Part shown: piece by piece, positions 37,101 through 46,085 of the stretch
Layout of the letters: each line of letters starts with the position of its first letter
How positions within the stretch are numbered: the stretch's first letter is position 1
Assembly (NCBI GenBank): GCA_019359725.1
Contig: JAHHGR010000014.1
Location: forward strand, 1-64,000
From: Aphanocapsa lilacina HA4352-LM1
GTDB lineage: Bacteria; Cyanobacteriota; Cyanobacteriia; Gloeobacterales; Gloeobacteraceae
Direction: 5' to 3'
Length of the DNA stretch: 64,000 bases
Translations under genes and position numbers: made by a program
The notes under the pieces: generated by a model
The model's input: only the letters and a program-made list of their open reading frames with translations
The model's database searches: none
What the model was told of the DNA's origin: nothing

Positions 37101-40100
37101 CCCCCATAATCTCGACGCGCTTGATCGAATCGATACCCAGTTCCGCTTCGACGTCTTGATCGAGGCCGAGCACCTCCGCCGGGTAACCGGTGCGCTCGCT
37201 CACCAACTCCAGAATCATCCGCGTCAATCCCTCGCGGTCGAACCGGATGGCGGGGGCGGCGGCGGCTGGAGCCGGGGCAGCCGGGGCCAGCGTGGCCGCA
37301 CCGTTAGCACTCTTTGCCGGTGCCGGTGCGCCGTGGGCTGCAGAACCGTTGGCCACGGGCACAACCGGGAGAATTGGCGGGTGGACCGCGAGCGGAGCAG
37401 TGGGAGTGGGTGGCGGTGGAGCCGGAGGCGAAGCCGTCGGCAACACAACGGGTGCGGGCGCAGGCAGCGCCGGTGCCGCCGGGGACATGGCGCTCAGCAT
37501 GGGTGGGGCGGCGGGAGCTGGGGGCGCACTTAGCGGTCTGCCGGCGGCAAACTGCAGGAAGTGGCGCATCACTTGCTCCTCGGTCGCTAGGAACTGGCGC
37601 ATGGTCTGCTGGTAGGCCATGTAGGCCTGCAGGGCGAGGTCGTTCGACATGGAGTTGCCTTGCGTGGTGGGTAGCTTGGACGGTCCAGCCGACGCGCCAG
37701 GGGGGGCGACGGGTGAAACAGGAACCGAAGAAACAGGGGCGGCGGCGGCGGGAGCAACCGGCATGTGACCGTTGGTGCGTCCATTGGGGGAGGCGGAAGC
37801 CGGGGCCGACGCCGTGCCGTTGGCGGCGTGGCTGACGACGGTGATCGCCGGGGCGGACGGCGGCGCTGGGGTAGTGGCGGCTTGAACCGGGGCGGCAGGC
37901 TTTGCCGGTGCCGGTGGCGGCGGGGTAGCAGGTTGCTCCCGGGGCGCGACGACGGCGGTGACCCGCGGGGCGGTTTCCAGTGTCAAAGGCGGTTTTTTGC
38001 CGGTGTAGGCTACCGGTTCGCCTGCGGGCCGCGCCACACCGCCGTTGATCAGCCAGGCGGTGGCGGAGCGGGGCGGCTTGGAAGCGGCCAGTTGGGCCGG
38101 GCTGAGCAGTTGGGCCGGGCGCCCGTCGAACAGTGCCGACCAGCGCACACTGACACCGCTGGCTGCAAGCGTTCCCAGGGCCAGCAGCAATCCCCGCAAA
38201 CCGCCACCCTGGCCGTCCAGGGACACAGCCGTGTGCTCGCTGCCTGTGAGAATCTGGCCGATGAGGCGGGTGAGCACCATCTTCGGACCAATTTCGATGA
38301 AGACCCGCGCCCCGGCGGTATGCATCGCGCGGATCTGCTCGACGAATTCGACGGAATTGAGCAAATGGTCGCCCAGTTGTTCACGGATAGCCTGGGGATC
38401 CGACGGGTACGGGCGAGCGTTGGCGTTGGCGTACACCGGCAGCGTCGGCGGTTGGACCGCCGCCTGCTGAATCGCCTCTGTCATCGGAGCCTGGGCGGCC
38501 TGTACCCGGGGCGAATGGAACGCGCCCGCCACGTCGAGCATCCTGGCGTTGCCGCCCTGCTCGACGAGATGTTCGACGATCTGGAGGAGCTTTGGTCTGT
38601 CGCCAGAGAGAACAATCTGGTTCGGGGCGTTGTGGTTGGCCACGATCACCTCGCCGCTGCCGAGTTCGGCCAGGATCGCCTCGACCCACGCCCGGTCGGC
38701 CATCACCGCCGCCATCGCTCCGTCCCCTTCGCCGCAGGCGGCGGCCATCACCCGGCCTCTCACCTCCGACAGGCGCAGAAAATCCTCGCGCGTGAGCACA
38801 CCCGCCGCATGCAGCGCCGCGTACTCGCCGTAGCTGTGGCCGCAGACCACCGCCGGTGCAAGACCCAAACTCGCCGCCAAATCGAGAAAACCCGCTTCGA
38901 TAGCCCCGAGCGCCGGTTGGGCCACCTGGGTGCGGGTGAGTTCCTGCCGCTGGCGGGTCTCGTCGGCTTCGCCGTGGGCGGCGGGCGGATAAATAAAGGC
39001 ACTCAGTGCCCGCGGCAATCGGCCCGCCAGGAGTGCGTCGGCCGCTTCGATGCTGTCGCGCAACTCCGGCCGATAAAGGGCGGCTTCTCGACCCATGTTC
39101 GGGTACTGCGAACCCTGGCCGGGAAAGACGAAGGCGACGCGCTCGGCCGGGACGGCGGGACCGAGGCCCAGGCGGATGTGGTCGGGCAACTCCACCGGCT
39201 GGGAGGAAGCGAGGGCAACCTCCGCCTGCTCGATGGCCTGGGACAACTCCTTGAGGTTGTCTGCGACGATGGCGAGGCGAAACGGCTGAACGCCGCGAGT
39301 TTGGGCCTGGCGCGCGCAGGTATAGGCCAGATCGCGCAGGGAGTGACTGACCCCGGAAGTTGCCGCCTGCCGGATAGCGCGCAAGTCTTTGAGCAAGGCG
39401 TCCTTGCCGCCCGCCTGCCAGACAAACAGCTCCAGCGGCCAGCCGTCGGCGCCGGGGGCGCACGCGCGCCCGCCACCGGTGTACTCTTCAAGCACGGCGT
39501 GGAAGTTGGTGCCGCCAAAACCAAACGCACTCACCCCGGCCCGGCGCGGATGCCCCGCCTCGGCAAACCAGGGGCGTGCATCCGAGAGGAGATAGACCGG
39601 GCTTTGCGGATCGGAGATCGCTGCCAGGGGCGTGTCGATCGCATGGGCGGGCAGCACCCGCCGGTGCAGTGCCAGTGAGGCTTTGATGAGAGCCGCCACC
39701 CCGGCGGTGCTCTTGGTGTGACCGATGAGCACCTTCACTGAGCCGATGGCGCAGGACTTGCTCTGCGCCTGCTCGGCCACCAGCGTCTCGGTGAGGGTGG
39801 TCAGCTCCGAGCGATCCCCGAGGGCGGTGCCGGTGCCGTGGGCTTCGTAAAGCCCCAGTGTCTTGGGCGAGAAACCGGCCTTGCGGTAGGCCCGCTGCAC
39901 GGCGCGCTTCTGGCCCGCCGGCAGGGGGGCGGTCATGCCGAGCGCCTTGCCGTCGCTGGAACCGGCGGTCGACTTGATCACCGCGTAGATGCGGTCGCCG
40001 TCGCGCTCGGCGTCGGCCAGGCGCTTGAGGACCACCATCGCCAGCCCTTCACCGATCACGATGCCGTCGGCCGCCTGATCAAAGGGCCGCGGCTTGCCGC

Positions 40101-42894
40101 CCGGAGTGAGCGCCTGGGTCTTGCTGAAGCAAAAGTACGGGAACGGTCCCTGGCTGGTGTCGACGCCCCCGGCGATCACCATCGCGCTGTGGCCCGTTTC
40201 CAAGTCGCGCACCGCCAGGTGGATGGCGGCGAGCGACGAGGCGCAGGCGGCATCGACGGTGAAGTTGGAGCCGCCGAAGTTGAAGCGGTTGGCCACCCGG
40301 CCGGCGACGACGTTGGCCAGCAGACCCGGGAAGGACTCCTCGGTCCACTCGGGCAGGCGGTCGTAGACCTCGGGGTCGGTGTGGCCGACGATGCGGGGAA
40401 TCTCGGAGCGCGCCGCGTACTGTTGACCTAGGTCGCCGACGCTGCCGCCGATGCCGAAAATCACCGAAGTGTGCTCGCGGTCAAATTCACCCGTCTCGTA
40501 ACCGGCGTCGGCAATCGCCTGGCGCACCGCCTCCAGGGCCAATAGCTGCATCGGCTCGATCGAGCGCAGCGATTTGGGCGGAATACCGAAGCGCACCGGG
40601 TCGAAGGGCACGTCCTCCAGGAAACTGCCCCAGCGCGAGTAGACCTTGTCGCGCTTGTTGGGGTCGCTGTCGAAGTAGAGCCGCCAGTCCCAGCGGTGGG
40701 CAGGGATCTCGCTGATCGTGCTCACTTTTTTGAGGATGTTTTCCCAGTAGGTCTGGCCGTCGAGCGCTCCCGGCAGCAGCGTGCCGATGCCGACCACGGC
40801 GATGTCGCAGGGGCGGTTGGCGTGAACGTCCTGGTCAGCTTCGACTGCGGACTCCGCGAAACCGGCCAGCTGCTCGCTGCCGATTTCACTCACCGTGGCG
40901 TGCAGGTCGCGCACGGTGCAGACCCGGTCGCGCATCGTGGCCACCTGGCCAATCATGTACATGCCGTCTTTGATCTGGGTGGGTTCATCGACCACCTCGA
41001 TGCCCGCGGAGCCGCGCACCATACCCTTTGAGGCGGTGCGCAGGCGGCCCAGGGTCAGATCCTCGAGACCGTTTTTGACTTCTTCTGCCGAATTGCCCGC
41101 CTGGAGCATCCGGCGGCGCGTCTGGTAGAACTCGTGGGCAAAAGGCGTCACCGCGCAGCGGCTGGCATGGCCCGGACCGGTCTCCAGGTTGATCGTGCGC
41201 CGGCAGGCGATGGCCTGCTGCTGGAACTGCGGGACGATAGCACCGCAGGAGACCGCCTCTTCGGTGAACAGATAGGCGCTGCCCATCAGCACCCCGACCT
41301 TCATGCCCCTCTCCGCCAGAGGAGCGGCCAGAGCGCTCACCATCGCCGCCGAGGCCGCGTCGTGGATACCGCCGGCAAACAGAATGTGCATGCGCCCAGC
41401 CTTGTCGGGGCCGACTTCGGCAAGCAGCATCTGCACCATGCTTTCCCAGAGCAGGAAGCTGCTGAGCGGGCCGACGTGGCCGCCGCACTCGCGCCCCTCG
41501 AAGACGAAACGGCAGGCGCCCTGCTCCAGGAACATCTTGAGCAAGCGGGGCACCGGCACGTGGATGTAGGTGGCGATGCCGATCGATTCGAGGTGGGCCG
41601 CCTGGTCGGGCCGCCCTCCGGCAATCAGGGCGAAGGGCGGCTTGATTTCTTTGACGGCCTTGAGTTGCTCTTCGCGCAGCGCGTGGGAGACAAAACCCAA
41701 AATGCCTACTCCCCAGCTACGATCCCCGAGCAGGGCGCGGGTCTTGCTCAGTAGCGCATGCACCTGCTCGCCGCGCATCAGCGCCAGAGCCAGCAGCGGC
41801 AGGCCGCCGCCCCCTGCGACCGCTTCGGCAAATTCGGCCGTGTCGCTCACCCGGGTCATCGGCCCCTGAACGATCGGGTACTCGGTGCGGTGCGACTCGG
41901 CAAGCGGCGCAGCGGGCTTGAGCGGCTGCAGGCGGCGAGCCGTCTCGATGATCCTGGCGCTCTCCTTGAGGATGGCCTGCACCAGGCGGCCAGTGGTGCG
42001 GTAGCGATCGCGCAGACTTGCTGCCAGACCGATTGCCTGCCCCAGCGGCCAGGCCGTCGCAGCCGGATCGCCCCAGCCGATACGCTCTGCAGCCTCGATG
42101 CGCCACTGGCGGAGGCACTGAGGGCGATCCTCGCCCAGATCGAGGCGCTCGGCGAGCGCCTGCAAAGAGGCGATCGCCGCAAAGCCGGGCCGCGCGAGCA
42201 CCCGGCAGGGAATGTCGAGCCGCTCCCCCAGCGCAACGGCTTCCTGACCGTTGAGCTCGTTCAGGTGGCGCTGCCGCTCGGGATCAAGGGGCGATTCGGG
42301 CATCAGCCACATTTGGTCGTCGAGCACCACCCCGGCCGCTCCCGCCACCCGGCAGGCCGCCGCCGTGTGCACCCCAATGCCGCCCTCCACGTACAGCGGA
42401 CCGAACCCCGCCTGCAACAACTTCTGCGCAAGCACGAACGCCGAATCCTCGCCCACCCAGCCGCCGCACTCGTGGCCGCGGGCCACCAGCCCATCCACCG
42501 CCACCCCGGTGTGCGCAAGCCGCTCGGCTTGCTCGATATCGATGACCTCCAGCAGCACCCGGCGCCCCTCGACCGCGCCCAGACCCGCCAGGATGGCGGC
42601 AAGTTCGTCCGCTTCCCAGGCGCTGATCACCAGCCAGTGGGGTTGACCTTGAAGCTCCCGCAGCAATTCGACACTCGTACCCACCTGGCCTGCCGCAAGC
42701 CGCAAGCCGCACACGCCGCCCGCCGCTCCAGCCGCCTCGCGCAACTTGCGCAGACTGGCCGCGGCTACCGGTAGCGCACCGTCCGGACAGAACTCCCTGT
42801 CCAAAATGCCGACTCCGCCCGCGCGCACTGTGGCAATGGCAATACCGGGATAGGTAAATTCAATAGGACTTATCGCTAAGCAGGCAAAGTTCAT
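34135..42894 (-). CDS. PUFA/Hgl-type polyketide synthase: NMO/PfaD-like x2-KS-AT-ACP-ACP-KR-DH
   Basis: N-terminal NMO-like segments (GLVARGHECGGWVG; YPIVQGPMTRVSD...FEGRECGGHVGPL), KS (VDAACASSLAAIHLA, EAHGTGTALGDRSE), AT (VFPGQGSQYPNM, GHSYGEYAAL), two ACPs (ELGIDSIKRVEIMGALQ x2), KR (VGGARGITAEIA...VINGAGIIEDK...YAAANEMLNRMA), DH (DHSMDGKAVLP). Confidence 0.93.
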   Translation of the reverse strand: MNFACLAISPIEFTYPGIAIATVRAGGVGILDREFCPDGALPVAAASLRKLREAAGAAGGVCGLRLAAGQVGTSVELLRELQGQPHWLVISAWEADELAAILAGLGAVEGRRVLLEVIDIEQAERLAHTGVAVDGLVARGHECGGWVGEDSAFVLAQKLLQAGFGPLYVEGGIGVHTAAACRVAGAAGVVLDDQMWLMPESPLDPERQRHLNELNGQEAVALGERLDIPCRVLARPGFAAIASLQALAERLDLGEDRPQCLRQWRIEAAERIGWGDPAATAWPLGQAIGLAASLRDRYRTTGRLVQAILKESARIIETARRLQPLKPAAPLAESHRTEYPIVQGPMTRVSDTAEFAEAVAGGGGLPLLALALMRGEQVHALLSKTRALLGDRSWGVGILGFVSHALREEQLKAVKEIKPPFALIAGGRPDQAAHLESIGIATYIHVPVPRLLKMFLEQGACRFVFEGRECGGHVGPLSSFLLWESMVQMLLAEVGPDKAGRMHILFAGGIHDAASAAMVSALAAPLAERGMKVGVLMGSAYLFTEEAVSCGAIVPQFQQQAIACRRTINLETGPGHASRCAVTPFAHEFYQTRRRMLQAGNSAEEVKNGLEDLTLGRLRTASKGMVRGSAGIEVVDEPTQIKDGMYMIGQVATMRDRVCTVRDLHATVSEIGSEQLAGFAESAVEADQDVHANRPCDIAVVGIGTLLPGALDGQTYWENILKKVSTISEIPAHRWDWRLYFDSDPNKRDKVYSRWGSFLEDVPFDPVRFGIPPKSLRSIEPMQLLALEAVRQAIADAGYETGEFDREHTSVIFGIGGSVGDLGQQYAARSEIPRIVGHTDPEVYDRLPEWTEESFPGLLANVVAGRVANRFNFGGSNFTVDAACASSLAAIHLAVRDLETGHSAMVIAGGVDTSQGPFPYFCFSKTQALTPGGKPRPFDQAADGIVIGEGLAMVVLKRLADAERDGDRIYAVIKSTAGSSDGKALGMTAPLPAGQKRAVQRAYRKAGFSPKTLGLYEAHGTGTALGDRSELTTLTETLVAEQAQSKSCAIGSVKVLIGHTKSTAGVAALIKASLALHRRVLPAHAIDTPLAAISDPQSPVYLLSDARPWFAEAGHPRRAGVSAFGFGGTNFHAVLEEYTGGGRACAPGADGWPLELFVWQAGGKDALLKDLRAIRQAATSGVSHSLRDLAYTCARQAQTRGVQPFRLAIVADNLKELSQAIEQAEVALASSQPVELPDHIRLGLGPAVPAERVAFVFPGQGSQYPNMGREAALYRPELRDSIEAADALLAGRLPRALSAFIYPPAAHGEADETRQRQELTRTQVAQPALGAIEAGFLDLAASLGLAPAVVCGHSYGEYAALHAAGVLTREDFLRLSEVRGRVMAAACGEGDGAMAAVMADRAWVEAILAELGSGEVIVANHNAPNQIVLSGDRPKLLQIVEHLVEQGGNARMLDVAGAFHSPRVQAAQAPMTEAIQQAAVQPPTLPVYANANARPYPSDPQAIREQLGDHLLNSVEFVEQIRAMHTAGARVFIEIGPKMVLTRLIGQILTGSEHTAVSLDGQGGGLRGLLLALGTLAASGVSVRWSALFDGRPAQLLSPAQLAASKPPRSATAWLINGGVARPAGEPVAYTGKKPPLTLETAPRVTAVVAPREQPATPPPPAPAKPAAPVQAATTPAPPSAPAITVVSHAANGTASAPASASPNGRTNGHMPVAPAAAAPVSSVPVSPVAPPGASAGPSKLPTTQGNSMSNDLALQAYMAYQQTMRQFLATEEQVMRHFLQFAAGRPLSAPPAPAAPPMLSAMSPAAPALPAPAPVVLPTASPPAPPPPTPTAPLAVHPPILPVVPVANGSAAHGAPAPAKSANGAATLAPAAPAPAAAAPAIRFDREGLTRMILELVSERTGYPAEVLGLDQDVEAELGIDSIKRVEIMGALQKALPAEWTTPLQSQMESLTRAKTLNILIEQLLALGGASASPAVAAPAPAAAAPAIRFDREGLTRMILELVSERTGYPAEVLGLDQDVEAELGIDSIKRVEIMGALQKALPAEWTTPLQSQMESLTRAKTLNILIEQLLALGAIPSTAAEGGQSPKKSSSAAEAAPRYLMEARTLPLPRTEGRTLSGLFLIAEDELGVAGALVPALQAAGARSALIPAAVLQSPELLGTCVRELRERFGPASGVVHLTALARPGSPQSLAEWRVHTQVQAKSFFQMLHDCSADLLAAGANAHVVAASYLGGQLGRGGIIGPGLAVGGAACGFVKTVAQEWPEAHAKALDFDESQNPAQMAACIVAELLAADSRQEVGYPGGRRTVFQATPAPFTGDGPPRLVPGRDWVTLVVGGARGITAEIAADLAATGMTLIVCARSPVPTPESVETAGIENIATLRKIFLTRLQASGRTPTPAAIEQQVQNLLKERAISRNLARFEQLGARVGYHSVGSEADLIALVEDIYARYGRLDAVINGAGIIEDKLIADKSFESFSRVFDTKVDLAFTLTRCLRPETLKLVVLFSSVAGRFGNRGQVDYAAANEMLNRMAFEMRRQWPAARVISFNWGPWDSGMATEAIKAQFRKRNVVPISLAAGRQAFLDELAYGQLADIEVVVGEGPWETAEATRGNFKPEAAATAPVRPFALIRTPFVLQPNTSVTLDHTFTLASDPYLRDHSMDGKAVLPATVALEWLAEFVQNAWPDQIVLEVRDLRVLRGVVLDADSGAGASKRVTLSARASVHADADALEVSAEIFDPEKKAPFYRALVVMRPRLEGAAVEVPAPLAVAGSTLDVATAYRDHTFHGPHFQLLTALDRLGEQGIDARVRPSEPARFFETAETLPGWLFDPGLLDTIPQLALFWARTHQGSFALPSRIGRVVRFDSEPLAAPLRIAFRLTSVRDHQIVYDATVIDSQGRVRLVLEDGESNCSRALNRLARCP
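36671..37281. repeat. Tandem direct repeat encoding two identical ACP domains
   Basis: 36671-36963 and 36989-37281 (293 nt each, offset 318) read as identical base for base. Confidence 0.92.
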
Positions 42895-43612
42895 CTTCTC
42901 TAAATCCTCTGTAAAATATGCGTCGATTGGGTGAGGCTGCCAAAAAATGTCCGATCTTTCTTGAGAAACAGTTCAAAGCAAACCCCGGAACAACCTACGA
43001 CCAGCAAATAAATGCGACCTACCAAAGCAAGGCAACGCACTTGTCGGGCTGCCTGACGAGCTATTTGGTGGACACAATTCAATCACCCCCGAATAGAACA
43101 GGTTGTAGCCACTTACACCGTTGCCCAGCGTTCCGGTAGGTACGTTCGGCACCAATTTCAAGCTCAAACCTTCAACTCGGACGGGCAGGCCCCCGCAACC
43201 CCGCCGCTCTCCGATGCATAGTTATCATACTTTCATCGGATCTTGCAAGTTCTTGAACACACTTTGGTTGCGTATCCCGGCTTTGTCAAGCCCAACAAGA
43301 GGCGCCATCGTGCCTGTTTCACCGCTTCGCTGGAATGTGTGTTTTAAAGCACTAAAGAAGTGAAATTCACAGTAAGTCTTAGTATTTACTGGATTTATTA
43401 AGATGGGTTGTAATAAAGATATCTTGTGCAAACTGAATTGCTGAAATTCCACAAATTGGGCTTGTTGACGGGTCGCATCGATTCGGTGATCTTTGGCGGG
43501 CAAGTTGGGGAAAAGTGCGGCTGCTCCGTCGTATTGCAACTTCCTTTAGTTTGTCCGTCTCCCCTGGTACGATGCCCTAAGATGGCTATCGCATGCATCC
43601 GAAGGGGGTATC

Positions 43613-44128
43613 GTGATCGACTTGAGTAAGATTCCCGCCCGCCCGAAGGAGGGCCTGATCAACGTTCTGGTGGAAATTCCCGGACGTTCCCATAACAAGT
43701 TTGAGTTCGACAAGGACCTGGGGATTTTTGCCCTCGACCGTGTGCTCTATGCTGCAGTGTACTATCCGGGCGATTACGGTTTTGTCCCGAAGACGCTGGC
43801 GGATGACGGCGATCCGCTCGATGGGCTGGTATTGATGGACGAGCCGACTTTTACAGGATGTCTTATCGCTGCGCGGCCGATCGGGGTGCTCGGGATGATC
43901 GACAGCGGCGAGGGGGACGAGAAGATTCTCTGTGTGCCCGTCAAAGATCCGCGCTACGCAGGGGTCAAGGATCTTTCGGACATCGCCCAGCACCGCCTTG
44001 ACGAGATTGCCGAATTTTTTGCCACCTACAAACGCCTTGAAAAAAAGGTGACCGAGATCACCGGCTGGCAGGGGGTGGAAGTGGCTCAACGACTTGTGGA
44101 CCAATCCATCGCGGCCTACACGCCGTAA
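43613..44128 (+). CDS. ppa: Inorganic pyrophosphatase
   Basis: [16 protein letters not shown]...[24 protein letters not shown]...[15 protein letters not shown]. Confidence 0.95.
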   Translation: MIDLSKIPARPKEGLINVLVEIPGRSHNKFEFDKDLGIFALDRVLYAAVYYPGDYGFVPKTLADDGDPLDGLVLMDEPTFTGCLIAARPIGVLGMIDSGEGDEKILCVPVKDPRYAGVKDLSDIAQHRLDEIAEFFATYKRLEKKVTEITGWQGVEVAQRLVDQSIAAYTP

Positions 44129-44153
44129 ACCAACCAAGGGGGGTAAGGAGCCC

Positions 44154-44531
44154 ATGCTACGCACCGTGCTACTCGGCAAAATCCACCGCGCCACCGTGAC
44201 TGGAGCCTGTCTGGAGTATGTGGGTTCGATCAGCATCGACAGCAGTCTGCTCGCGGCGGCGGGTATCCTGCCCCACGAACAGGTGCACGTCGTCAACCTC
44301 AGCAACGGCGCGCGCCTGGTCACCTACGCCATCGAGGCCAGCGAAGGTTCTGGGGCGGTGGTCCTCAACGGTGCAGCGGCCCGTTTGGCAGCAGCCGGCG
44401 ATCGGGTGATTATCCTGGCCTACGGCCAGGGCACGGCTGTTGAACTGGAGCACCACCAACCCCAGGTGGTGTACGTCGATGCTCACAACCGCATCGTCTC
44501 AGTCCACAGGAGCGTCGAACACGCTGGTTGA
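44154..44531 (+). CDS. panD: Aspartate 1-decarboxylase
   Basis: MLRTVLLGKIHRATVTGACLEYVGSISIDSSLLAAAGILPHEQVHVVNLSNGAR; GS cleavage site. Confidence 0.95.
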   Translation: MLRTVLLGKIHRATVTGACLEYVGSISIDSSLLAAAGILPHEQVHVVNLSNGARLVTYAIEASEGSGAVVLNGAAARLAAAGDRVIILAYGQGTAVELEHHQPQVVYVDAHNRIVSVHRSVEHAG

Positions 44532-46032
44532 GATTTGGGCTTTTGCGCTGCTGGTGCTCAACAGCCTGGCAGCCCTGTGGCTTTTCACCTACGGGATCAA
44601 CGCCTACTGGCTGACCGCCCGGCGCGGGGTGCCGCCGCCGGTGCCGCCTGCTCCCGGGCGGTGGCCGCTGGTGACGGTGCAGCTGCCGGTTTTCAATGAA
44701 CTGTACGTCTGTCGCCGCCTGCTTGCGGCGGCCTGCGCCCTCGACTACCCGCGGGAGGCCCTGCACATCCAGGTGCTCGACGATTCCACCGACGAGACGG
44801 TCCAACTGCTGGCCGCCGCCATTGAGGAGCAACGGCGGCTCGGCTTCAGTATCGAACATTTGCATCGCAAAGAGCGCCACGGCTTTAAAGCCGGCGCCCT
44901 GGCCGCCGCCACACCCCTGGCGAACGGTGAATACATCGCCATCTTCGATGCGGACTTTTTGCCGCCCCCGGACTGGTTGAAGCGCGCCCTGGTGCACTTT
45001 GCCGATGGGCGCGTCGGGCTGGTGCAGACGCGCTGGGGACACACCAACCCGGGCTATTCGCTGTTGACCCGGTTGCAGGCGCTCGGTATCGACGGCCACT
45101 TCGCCGTCGAACAGCAGGCGCGCTGCGCCAACGGCTACTACTTCAATTTCAACGGCACCGCCGGTGTGTGGCGCAAGCGGGCGATCGAAGCCGGTGGCGG
45201 CTGGCAGGCCGACACCCTTGCAGAAGATCTCGACCTCAGTTACCGCTGCCAGTTGGCCGGTTGGAAAGCGGTCTATGACGGGCGGATCGTCGCCCCGGCC
45301 GAGTTGCCGGTCTCGATGGCCGCCTACAAAATGCAGCAGTACCGTTGGGCCAAAGGCAGCATCCAGTGCGCCCGCAAATTGCTCGGCCGGGTGATGAGCT
45401 GTGGGGGCAGCCCGATGCAAAAGCTACAGGCGGTGCTGCACTTGACCGGCTACGCGGTCCATCCGCTGATGGTCTGGATTGTGCTGTGTTCGGTGCCGCT
45501 GTTGACGGTCAGTTGGGTGGGGCAGCACCCGCTCAGCCTGGTCTGGGGAGCGCTGATGGTGCCTGCCACCTTCGGGCCGCCGACGCTTTACCTGACGGCC
45601 CGGCGCGATCTTGATCCGTGCGGTTGGCGCCGCTCACTCGCGGCGGTGGCGCTGCTTGCGGTTCTTGGGACCGGGTTGTCGCTTTCGAATAGTCGCGCTG
45701 TACTCGCGGGCCTTTTTGACCGGGGAGGCGCTTTTCGGCGCACCCCCAAATTTGCCGTGGTGGCCGGGGGCGATCGCTGGGAGCACAAGCGCTACCGCCT
45801 CCCCTTCGATTGGGGCAGTTTTGTGGAACTCGCCCTGAGCCTCTATGCCGGTTGGGGGATGCTCCTGGCTGTCCAGGGACGCGCCTGGGGTATGCTGCCG
45901 TTTTTGTTGCTCTACGTGCTCGGATACGCTTACGTAGGGGGCCTCGGACTGTGGCAGCATCTTCGCCCTACCCGGCAAAGCAACGGGACGCAGCCCCTGG
46001 CCGCAAGCGCGCCCCAGACCCGTCGGCTCTGA
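44479..46032 (+). CDS. Family 2 glycosyltransferase, cellulose synthase-like, membrane-bound
   Basis: TVQLPVFNE, VLDDSTDET, AIFDADF, TLAEDLDLSYR, QQYRWAKG (QxxRW); several TM helices. Start uncertain, overlaps the panD 3' end. Confidence 0.88.
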   Translation: MLTTASSQSTGASNTLVEIWAFALLVLNSLAALWLFTYGINAYWLTARRGVPPPVPPAPGRWPLVTVQLPVFNELYVCRRLLAAACALDYPREALHIQVLDDSTDETVQLLAAAIEEQRRLGFSIEHLHRKERHGFKAGALAAATPLANGEYIAIFDADFLPPPDWLKRALVHFADGRVGLVQTRWGHTNPGYSLLTRLQALGIDGHFAVEQQARCANGYYFNFNGTAGVWRKRAIEAGGGWQADTLAEDLDLSYRCQLAGWKAVYDGRIVAPAELPVSMAAYKMQQYRWAKGSIQCARKLLGRVMSCGGSPMQKLQAVLHLTGYAVHPLMVWIVLCSVPLLTVSWVGQHPLSLVWGALMVPATFGPPTLYLTARRDLDPCGWRRSLAAVALLAVLGTGLSLSNSRAVLAGLFDRGGAFRRTPKFAVVAGGDRWEHKRYRLPFDWGSFVELALSLYAGWGMLLAVQGRAWGMLPFLLLYVLGYAYVGGLGLWQHLRPTRQSNGTQPLAASAPQTRRL

Positions 46033-46085
46033 ACCGCTCATCCCATCGCAGCGTCCGCACCTGTAGATTCAATCGGAGAGATAAC

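Noticed and set aside
37765-39678. 637-aa plus-strand ORF
   Set aside because: Antisense to the KS/AT region of the synthase; composition typical of a shadow ORF.
43586-44323. 245-aa minus-strand ORF
   Set aside because: Antisense to ppa and panD; no recognisable motifs.
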